This document shows positions 15,922 to 22,371 of a DNA stretch of 24,540 nt, piece after piece (position 1 is the first letter of the stretch; each line of letters starts with the position of its first letter). Source of the stretch: Actinomycetota bacterium (GTDB taxonomy: Bacteria > Actinomycetota > Actinomycetes > Nanopelagicales > Nanopelagicaceae); contig NSHZ01000017.1 in assembly GCA_002737595.1 (NCBI GenBank), positions 1 to 24,540 of the forward strand, in the 5' to 3' direction. The translations under genes and the position numbers were made by a program. Under the pieces are notes generated by a model that saw only the letters and a list, made by a program, of their open reading frames with translations, was not told where the DNA came from and ran no database searches.

Positions 15922-18002
15922 CCGCACTCGCTCCACTCTGGTCGGCCGAATCAATTGCGATTATCGGCGCGACCGAACGTGCCGGTGCAATGGGCAGACT
16001 CCCCCTCGATTACTTACAACGTTTCGGATACCAAGGAAAGATTTATCCCGTAAACCCCAAAGGCGGAACCATCCTTGGTCTTGATGCGTTTTCGTCAATG
16101 GCTGAGGTGCCAGAGAGAGTCGAACTTGCCCTCATCATGGTGCCCGCCGCATCTGTAGCGCAGGCGGTAACAGATTGTGCGAATGCCGGTGTCGGTGTCG
16201 CAGTAGTGATGTCTTCAGGTTTTGCCGAAGCTGGTGATGCAGGTGCACTTGCGCAAGCAGATTTGGTATTAATTGCGAAAGCCAGTGGGATGCGCTTAGT
16301 TGGCCCTAACTGCATCGGTTCAGTGGGCGGCAAAAAGAAAGTGCTCGCAACTTTTAGCCCAGTATTTGGCTCCGATTCAACGCGCGTTGAAGCCGGATCA
16401 CTTGCTCTCATCAGTCAATCAGGCGCACTTGGCTATGGCACTTATTCACTCGCTCAAGAACGCGGTCTCCCTATGGGTATTGCAGTGACTACGGGCAATG
16501 AGGCCGATGTCACGGCACTTGAAGTAGCCGCCGAGATTTCACACGACGATTCAGTATCAGGTGTGCTTCTTTATCTTGAAGGTTTAGAAAGCATTGACGC
16601 GCTACGCGAAATTGCCAGTAGGAAACCCACAGCAATACTTAAAGCTGGGCGCTCAACGGCAGGAGCGGCGGCGGCTGCTTCCCACACTGGCGCACTTGCC
16701 AGCGAAGATCGGGTAGTGGATGCCGCTATCAAGGCCGCGGGGGCCATTCGCGTAAACGATGTAGAACACCTACTCGACGCCGGAGCCGCTTTTGCGTCCG
16801 AGCGAACTCTCGCAGGAAAGCGCGTCGCCATCGTGACAACTTCTGGAGGGAGCGGAATTCTTGCGGTGGATGCGCTGGAAGCCGAAGAGCTTGAACTTGC
16901 ATCACTTGATCCAAAAACCATCGCGGCGCTCGAGGAAGTAATTCCAGCTTATGGAAATGCCACCAACCCCGTAGACGTGACCGCAGCTGTCATGAGCGAA
17001 CCCGGTCTCTTTGAAAAATGCCTAGCGCTGGTTGCGGCCGATCCCCATGTCGATGCCATCATTGCATGCTTTTGTGTACTCACCGGAAATGACGTAGAGA
17101 AAATTGCACACGCATTAGTAGAAACACGTAATGTGCGCGACCTACCTATCGTGGTGGCGCGAACTGGCGCCGCGGCCCTAGCCCCACAAGGTGCCACGCT
17201 CTTAAACGCCGCCCAGATTCCAGCATTTCCTACTCCTGAGCGCGCCGTGCGCGCACTTTCGATTCTGCACACAGTCTCACAACCGAAGAGAACAAACGCA
17301 GTGCGCCCGCCGCTCTGCGCGCCACTTGCCACTCCCACAGTTGGCGCAAACGAAATTGAATTAAAGAGTGCCTTGGCATCGGCCGGGCTACCGATTCCAG
17401 AATCACTCCTTGCGACCACTCTCGATGAAGCCCTCGCCGGTGTGGCACGCGTGGGCGGTCGCGCCGTATTCAAAGCTGTAGTACCCGGATTGCTACACAA
17501 GAGCGATGCCGGTGGCGTACTCCTCGATATCGGCGCCGACAGCGCCGAAGACGCCTTTCATCAATTGAAGAAACTAGGTGGAGATGTCCTTGTTGAACGT
17601 TTTGTACCCAAGGGCGTCGAAGCGCTGGTGGGTATTACAGGAAGCACGCTAGGTCGCGTCCTCACCGTGGGTGTCGGTGGGGTACTCACCGAGATCATCT
17701 CGGATGTGGCACTGGCCTTGCTTCCGGTCTCTGCCGACGACGTGAATGCGATGATCGATCAGACACGACTCGCAAAACTCTTTGCTGGAGCGCGCGGGGC
17801 ACCCGCTGTCGATCGCGAGGCTTTCGTCAACTTAGTTCTTCGCCTCACTGACGCCACCAGCGCTTGGCCAGCGATGAGCGAATTAGACCTTAACCCCGTT
17901 ACGGTTCTCTCAGATGGGGCTTGGATCTTGGATGCTGCATACGTAGCGTCCGGCACACAGGTAGAGCACTCACCGGTAGAGCACTCACAGGTAGAGCACT
18001 AG
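15918..18002 (+). CDS. ADP-forming acyl-CoA synthetase (fused alpha-beta)
   Basis: NDP-forming acyl-CoA synthetase of 694 residues, interconverting acid + CoA + ATP and acyl-CoA + ADP + phosphate. It has the alpha-beta fused order. A CoA-binding Rossmann domain (S-I-A-I-I-G-A-T-E) comes first, then succinyl-CoA-ligase-like domains with the phosphohistidine in A-S-H-T-G-A-L near residue 255. The C-terminal ATP-grasp domain carries the second histidine motif L-L-H-K-S-D-A-G-G-V. Archaeal members regenerate ATP from arylacetyl-CoA made by indolepyruvate oxidoreductase, which makes the nearby iorAB interesting. Others activate hydroxycinnamates. The GTG at 15918 overlaps the previous stop (GTGA). 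The last residues come from a three-copy 15-base repeat. Confidence 0.9.
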   Translation: MTALAPLWSAESIAIIGATERAGAMGRLPLDYLQRFGYQGKIYPVNPKGGTILGLDAFSSMAEVPERVELALIMVPAASVAQAVTDCANAGVGVAVVMSSGFAEAGDAGALAQADLVLIAKASGMRLVGPNCIGSVGGKKKVLATFSPVFGSDSTRVEAGSLALISQSGALGYGTYSLAQERGLPMGIAVTTGNEADVTALEVAAEISHDDSVSGVLLYLEGLESIDALREIASRKPTAILKAGRSTAGAAAAASHTGALASEDRVVDAAIKAAGAIRVNDVEHLLDAGAAFASERTLAGKRVAIVTTSGGSGILAVDALEAEELELASLDPKTIAALEEVIPAYGNATNPVDVTAAVMSEPGLFEKCLALVAADPHVDAIIACFCVLTGNDVEKIAHALVETRNVRDLPIVVARTGAAALAPQGATLLNAAQIPAFPTPERAVRALSILHTVSQPKRTNAVRPPLCAPLATPTVGANEIELKSALASAGLPIPESLLATTLDEALAGVARVGGRAVFKAVVPGLLHKSDAGGVLLDIGADSAEDAFHQLKKLGGDVLVERFVPKGVEALVGITGSTLGRVLTVGVGGVLTEIISDVALALLPVSADDVNAMIDQTRLAKLFAGARGAPAVDREAFVNLVLRLTDATSAWPAMSELDLNPVTVLSDGAWILDAAYVASGTQVEHSPVEHSQVEH
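17961..18002 (+). repeat. Three-copy 15-base tandem repeat at the 3' end of the synthetase gene
   Basis: Units at 17961-17975, 17976-17990 and a last partial unit at 17991-18002 that ends in the stop codon. The unit begins GTAGAGCACT and encodes V-E-H-S-x, giving the tail VEHSPVEHSQVEH. It sits outside the ATP-grasp fold and looks like slippage expansion. Confidence 0.9.
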
Positions 18003-18010
18003 GAGAGACG

Positions 18011-19558
18011 ATGGATGTAGGGACACTTGTTGCGCGCTCGATGCGAAAGTACCGCGATCGCATCGCACTGACCGGACCTGAAGGAGACATCACCTTCGGC
18101 GAAGTCGGTGGGCGCATCATGCAACTCGCGCGCGCGCTTCGTGCCCTGGGACTCGAAACCGAAGATCGTGTACTCGATCTCCAGAGCAATCAAAACACTT
18201 ACATCGAAACTGATCTCGGAATCTCTACCGCTGGACTCTGTCGCGTCGCGCTTAACTACCGCCTCCATCCCACGGATTGGATTCGCATTGCCACCGATTG
18301 TGGTGCTCGGGTGCTTATTCTCGATGCGAAGTTCTGGGATGACGCTAAGGAAGTACGCGAACTGGTTGATCACGTCATTGTTATCAACGGCGAGCACGAG
18401 GGCGCAGTTCCTTATAAGCGCTTTCTCGCTGCGCAGTCCAGTGAGGAACTACGCCTGGCAGTGAATCCAGATACTTTGGTATCGCTTAATTATTCAAGCG
18501 GAACCACAGGCAAGCCGAAGGGCGCTATTCGCACCCACCGTAATCGCTTCGCAAGCCTGAACAACATCGTTACAGATCTCTTCGGCCACATACCAAATGA
18601 AAATGATGCTTGGCTCCATACCGGCCCTGTCACACATACCAGCGGACTCTTCGTACTCCCCTTCTTTGCTTTTGGTGCTCGCCAGATCGTGCATGCCAAG
18701 TTCGACGAAGAGCTCGTAGTTGAAGCGTTCGAAAAAGGCGGTGCTACCGCAACCGCAATGGTGCCTACCATGGTCGCTCGTCTCCTTGCGATGAAAGACA
18801 TCTCCCCCGAACGCTTGAAGAATTTACAAATGCTTGGCTATGCAGGAGCACCCATGCCCGCCGAGCAAATTCGTCAATGCCACGAGCAACTCACGACGCA
18901 CATGGTGCAGTACTACGGATTAGTCGAAGCCATTCCCCCAGTCACCGTGCTCTCCGAAGCAGATCACACACTTGGACTCACACGCGAACCAGAAGTCCTG
19001 ACGAGCGCGGGCAACGCCTGCAAGGGTGTAGAAGTACGCATCGTTGATGAGGACGGCAAAGACGTTCCTCTCGGGGAGATCGGCGAAGTCATTACTCGCG
19101 GAGATCACGTCATGCGCGGGTACTGGGGCTCAGCTGGTCAAGATAACACTGTCACTAAAGCGGTGCGTGATGGCTGGCTACATACCGGAGATCTGGGGCG
19201 GCTAGATACTCACGATCGCCTCTTCTTAGTCGATCGCAAGGGCGACATGATCATTAGCGGTGGTTACAACATCTACCCGCGTGAAATTGAGGAAGTTATC
19301 GCCCAGGTTCAAGGCGTCCATGAAGTGGCCGTCGTGGGAGTAAAGGACCAAGAGTGGGGCCAACGCGTCACCGCTCTTATCACCCTCCTTCCTGGAGCTC
19401 ACGTGGATCCACAAGTTGTGATGGATCACTGCAAGGCGAGCATGGCTTCCTACAAGAAGCCCAAAGAGGTGCGCATTGTTGAGTCTTTCCCGTTGAATTC
19501 CACCGGAAAGATCGCTAAGAAGGTCATCAGGGAAGAACTCGAAGCGGAATCGAAGTAA
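18011..19558 (+). CDS. AMP-forming acyl-CoA ligase (ANL superfamily)
   Basis: Acid-CoA ligase of 515 residues that activates a carboxylic acid through an acyl-adenylate. Visible motifs are the P-loop Y-S-S-G-T-T-G-K-P-K-G near residue 163, the Y-Y-G-L-V-E segment (adenine side), the T-G-D-L-G aspartate motif, the hinge D-R-K-G-D-M-I-I-S-G-G-Y-N-I-Y-P-R-E, and the C-terminal lysine in N-S-T-G-K-I-A-K-K. It resembles fatty-acid/aryl-CoA ligases; candidates are indoleacetate, an aryl-succinate or 2-aminobenzoate, and the sequence does not decide. AGGAGAG overlaps the preceding stop and precedes the ATG at 18011. The frame stays open upstream into the previous gene, but no start there is better. 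Confidence 0.9.
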   Translation: MDVGTLVARSMRKYRDRIALTGPEGDITFGEVGGRIMQLARALRALGLETEDRVLDLQSNQNTYIETDLGISTAGLCRVALNYRLHPTDWIRIATDCGARVLILDAKFWDDAKEVRELVDHVIVINGEHEGAVPYKRFLAAQSSEELRLAVNPDTLVSLNYSSGTTGKPKGAIRTHRNRFASLNNIVTDLFGHIPNENDAWLHTGPVTHTSGLFVLPFFAFGARQIVHAKFDEELVVEAFEKGGATATAMVPTMVARLLAMKDISPERLKNLQMLGYAGAPMPAEQIRQCHEQLTTHMVQYYGLVEAIPPVTVLSEADHTLGLTREPEVLTSAGNACKGVEVRIVDEDGKDVPLGEIGEVITRGDHVMRGYWGSAGQDNTVTKAVRDGWLHTGDLGRLDTHDRLFLVDRKGDMIISGGYNIYPREIEEVIAQVQGVHEVAVVGVKDQEWGQRVTALITLLPGAHVDPQVVMDHCKASMASYKKPKEVRIVESFPLNSTGKIAKKVIREELEAESK

Positions 19559-19566
19559 GGATCATC

Positions 19567-21057
19567 GTGAAAGAGCAACCGGGTGAGTACCCATACACGC
19601 GTGGCATCAGTGCAGAACCACGCGTTTGGACGATGGGGCAATACGGTGGTTTTGGAACTCCTGCTGAAACTAACGCGCGCTTTCGTCAGTTGCTCGACCA
19701 AGGTCTGACCGGTTTCAGTGTCGCACTCGATCTTCCCACGCAGCTAGGCCTCGACTCAGACCATCCCCTTGCTGCTGGCGAAGTAGGCAAAGTGGGTGTC
19801 GCTATTGATTCACTCCGCGATATTGAAATCCTCATGGATAGCATCCCCCTCGACAAAATCAGCCAGGTGCGCACCACCGCTAACTCGATTGGTTACATCT
19901 GGGCAGCGATGTTTATTGCACTCGCTGAACAACGCGAAGTCGACCCGAACGCATTTGGCATCTTCATTCAAAACGATGTGCTCAAGGAGTACATCGCTCG
20001 AGGTACTCAAATCTTCCCGGCCGAAGCCGGTCTCAAACTCTCCGTCGACGTCATCGAGCACATAGCCACACACATTCCCAAATGGGTCTCCCTTGCGATG
20101 AGCGGTTATCACATCCGGGAATCTGGCTCGAATGCCGTGCAAGAAGTAGCTTTCACCTTCGCAAATGCACGCGCGTATCTTGACGCGGCGGTGGCCCGTG
20201 GAGTCAGCGTGGACGCAGTTGCGCCCACCCTCTTCACCTTCCTCACGTCAAATATGGATTTCCTCAGCGAAATATCAAAGTTCCGTGCTGCACGTCGCAC
20301 CTGGGCAAGGCTCATGCGCGAAAAGTACGGCGCACAGAATCCGCTCTCAGAGCAATTACGCATCTTCGCTTTTACTGCAGGTTCATCGCTCACTGCGCAA
20401 CAACCAATGAACAACACTGTGCGCACCTCAGTGGAAATGATGGCAGCAGCACTCGCTGGAATTCAGACCATGCACGTTTCTGCCTACGACGAAGCCCTCG
20501 GCGTTCCAACCGAAGAGGCGGCCACTCTTGCCCTACGCACCCAGCAGGTGGTGGCCTACGAGTCTGGTGTCACCAATTACGTAGATCCGTTGGCTGGAAG
20601 TTATGTCATTGAAGAGATGACCGAGGACCTCGCCAATCAAATGTGGGCAATGCTTGACGATATCGAGAAGCGTGGGGGCGCCTTAGAATGCATCTCCTCT
20701 GGCTATTTCCAGAGAGAACTTTCCGATAGCGCCTACCAACTCGCACTCGAAGTGGATCGCGGAGATCGCATTGTGGTCGGCGTCAACAAGTTCCAAGGCG
20801 CGAGCCCGAGCCTGGAAGTATTCCGTGTCGATCCGGCCTCGGAAGCAGCGCAGGTCAATTCACTCCACCAACTTAAAGCCAGCCGCGATAATGAACGTGT
20901 CGCCAAGGCACTCACCGCGCTCAAGTCGGCTGCGGAGAATGATGAGAACACAGTTCCCGCCTGCATTGAGGCAGTGAAGGCTTATGCGACCGTGGGCGAA
21001 ATTGTGAATGTACTTCGCGAAGTCTATGGAAAATGGATACCTAACACCGTTTTCTAA
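19567..21057 (+). CDS. Methylmalonyl-CoA-mutase-type catalytic subunit, no B12 domain
   Basis: Catalytic (TIM-barrel) subunit of an adenosylcobalamin-dependent acyl-CoA mutase, 496 residues. It aligns by eye with Propionibacterium methylmalonyl-CoA mutase from the P-Y-T-R-G and W-T-M-G-Q-Y segments to A-T-V-G-E-I, then stops before the linker and B12-binding domain. Kept residues include Tyr26 (equivalent of Tyr89), Arg145 (Arg207, which holds the substrate carboxylate) and His182 (His244). Isobutyryl-CoA mutase has Phe and Gln at the first two, so a dicarboxylic acyl-CoA is expected. Three residues are missing in the loop before W-T, and the Arg87 equivalent is Gly24, both in the CoA/substrate channel. 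Phenylsuccinyl/benzylmalonyl-CoA-type mutase is my best guess. The start is GTG with AAGGA upstream, nine bases after the ligase gene. Confidence 0.9.
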   Translation: MKEQPGEYPYTRGISAEPRVWTMGQYGGFGTPAETNARFRQLLDQGLTGFSVALDLPTQLGLDSDHPLAAGEVGKVGVAIDSLRDIEILMDSIPLDKISQVRTTANSIGYIWAAMFIALAEQREVDPNAFGIFIQNDVLKEYIARGTQIFPAEAGLKLSVDVIEHIATHIPKWVSLAMSGYHIRESGSNAVQEVAFTFANARAYLDAAVARGVSVDAVAPTLFTFLTSNMDFLSEISKFRAARRTWARLMREKYGAQNPLSEQLRIFAFTAGSSLTAQQPMNNTVRTSVEMMAAALAGIQTMHVSAYDEALGVPTEEAATLALRTQQVVAYESGVTNYVDPLAGSYVIEEMTEDLANQMWAMLDDIEKRGGALECISSGYFQRELSDSAYQLALEVDRGDRIVVGVNKFQGASPSLEVFRVDPASEAAQVNSLHQLKASRDNERVAKALTALKSAAENDENTVPACIEAVKAYATVGEIVNVLREVYGKWIPNTVF

Positions 21058-21073
21058 ATTTACTTTCAGCGCC

Positions 21074-21928
21074 TCACGAAATCCGCACAACATTTCGCAC
21101 GTGGGCAAGAGCCCCATCAGCCAACTTATCTTTAAGCGCGAAGAAAGCGTCAGATGACTTATATCCGGGCCAATCGCTCGGCAAAAAGTTCGCCGGCAAA
21201 CCTGGGTCAAGATAAGGCAGATGGCGCCACGCAGTAAGGATGCGAGTGTAATCAACGAATGCCTCTGCTGGCGAATCCCCACCACCCTTGCTCCACTTAG
21301 CAACGAGTGGGTGATGCGCGTCGAAAAAAGCAGTATGCATCTTTGCGATCGATTCCAGATCCCACCAAGAAGCGACTGCCTCCGCCGTGGGACGAAATGC
21401 AGTGTGAGTACTGGAGAAGACGTCCATGTGCTTCTCAACAGCGAGCTCTGACGTCAATGCAAGCAATTCATCCTTAAGTTGCGCGGGGGCAATCCATAAT
21501 CCACCAGTCACTTGCGCAAATCCAAGCCAAATGAGGCGAGAGCGCAGTCGATACCGTAAATCACGATTACTTTCAGGAATTGAGAACGCCGCCAGTACCC
21601 ATCCTTCGTCAGCATGTACTTCGCGTCGCTCAAGCACTCGAGCATCTCCCACATCGAAGGTAGTGCGTGCAGCATCGCTCAGTGCGTAGCCAGCAGCTCC
21701 TCCGCGCTTATCGGCGATCAAGATGCCACGACGCTTAAAACGACTGAGGGCACTTCGTACCGTCGCCTCCTCGATTTCCAATGCCTGCATCATTTCTACG
21801 AGCGAGGCAACCGAGAGCCAACCATCGAGCACGCGTGAATACGCACCGTAAATTGTGAAAATGAGGGATTGCGGCCGAGTAGCTCGGGTGAGAAGATCGC
21901 TCGCTTCTCCACTAATGACGCTGACCAC
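21074..21928 (-). CDS. PaaX-family transcriptional repressor
   Basis: A 284-residue PaaX-like regulator, a family that represses phenylacetate and other aryl-acid genes and is released by the aryl-CoA intermediate. The N-terminal winged-helix region matches well: T-R-P-Q-S-L-I-F-T-I-Y-G at the start, then E-E-A-T-V-R-S-A-L-S-R-F-K-R-R-G as recognition helix. The middle and C-terminal PaaX domains follow, ending in the Y-L-D-P-G-L-P-A-N-F-L-P-x-D-W-P-G segment. The GTG at 21928 is preceded by TAGTGT (21940-21935) with six bases between, so the transcript is probably leaderless. It is convergent with the mutase gene (16-base gap) and divergent from a thioesterase. It is the likely local regulator, with an aryl-CoA as effector. 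Confidence 0.88.
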   Translation of the reverse strand: MVSVISGEASDLLTRATRPQSLIFTIYGAYSRVLDGWLSVASLVEMMQALEIEEATVRSALSRFKRRGILIADKRGGAAGYALSDAARTTFDVGDARVLERREVHADEGWVLAAFSIPESNRDLRYRLRSRLIWLGFAQVTGGLWIAPAQLKDELLALTSELAVEKHMDVFSSTHTAFRPTAEAVASWWDLESIAKMHTAFFDAHHPLVAKWSKGGGDSPAEAFVDYTRILTAWRHLPYLDPGLPANFLPSDWPGYKSSDAFFALKDKLADGALAHVRNVVRIS

Positions 21929-21984
21929 GCCGTTACACTAGCCGGTAGGTACCCCATTGACGACGGTCTAGCGAAGGAAATCTT
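21929..21984. promoter_or_regulatory. Divergent control region, PaaX-like repressor / thioesterase
   Basis: 56 bases. On the minus strand TAGTGT (21940-21935) sits six bases before the GTG start of the repressor. Overlapping it on the plus strand, TACACT (21934-21939) could be the -10 box of the thioesterase gene. The segment TTGACGACGGTC (21957-21968) resembles, on the opposite strand, the inverted repeat in front of iorA with one mismatch in 11 bases. Confidence 0.35.
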
Positions 21985-22371
21985 GTGCCAGCCAGTATTT
22001 CTATCACCCGCACCCTGCAATGGGTTGAGACCGACGCCTCTACACACCAACACTACTCAAGCGGATTTCGCTGGGCCGAAGAAGCCGAACATGCACTCTG
22101 GCGACGCTTAGGCTTTGGTATCGAGATCGTGGGCGCGATTCCACGAGTAGCTGTATCCATGGAATACCTGCGTCGTATCTTCTACGGTGAAGAGATTGTG
22201 ACTCATCTCCGAGTCGAAAAAGTTGGCACTTCATCGTGCACTTTCGCCTTTGAGGCGTACGTCAATGGAGAAATTGCTATGCGCGGACAACATACGTGTG
22301 TACATGCACCAAATACTTCCGGCTCAGCCCCATGGCCGGAGAACGTCCGGGCTGCGCTACTTTCGGATTAG
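21985..22371 (+). CDS. Hotdog-fold acyl-CoA thioesterase (4HBT-like)
   Basis: A 128-residue protein resembling the 4-hydroxybenzoyl-CoA thioesterase family of small hotdog-fold enzymes that hydrolyse acyl-CoA. The N-terminal V-E-T-D-A-S-T-H-Q-H-Y segment corresponds to the family D-x(4)-H-x-N-x-x-Y active-site stretch with changes, and R-W-A-E-E-A-E-H-A-L-W begins the long helix. The GTG at 21985 is the only good start, with AAGGA upstream. Divergent pairing with the PaaX-like gene suggests a role in the aryl-CoA pathway, possibly relieving CoA trapped in dead-end thioesters, as proposed for such enzymes in phenylacetate clusters. Its stop overlaps the stop of the next, convergent gene. Confidence 0.75.
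   Translation: MPASISITRTLQWVETDASTHQHYSSGFRWAEEAEHALWRRLGFGIEIVGAIPRVAVSMEYLRRIFYGEEIVTHLRVEKVGTSSCTFAFEAYVNGEIAMRGQHTCVHAPNTSGSAPWPENVRAALLSD

Noticed and set aside
16571..16921. Minus-strand open frames antisense to the ADP-forming synthetase
   Set aside because: They have low-complexity Ala/Ser-rich translations typical of antisense frames of GC-biased genes, with no supporting signals.
17961..18002. Short regular repeats as a possible CRISPR array
   Set aside because: The units are only 15 bases, directly adjacent with no spacers, and in frame within a coding gene.
19567..21057. Assignment as isobutyryl-CoA or 2-hydroxyisobutyryl-CoA mutase
   Set aside because: The Tyr and Arg that bind a second carboxylate are kept, whereas isobutyryl-CoA mutases have Phe and Gln at these positions.
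21957..21962. TTGACG as a -35 box for the thioesterase gene
   Set aside because: A -10 box 17 bases downstream would fall on the ribosome binding site and start codon, so it is more likely part of a binding site.
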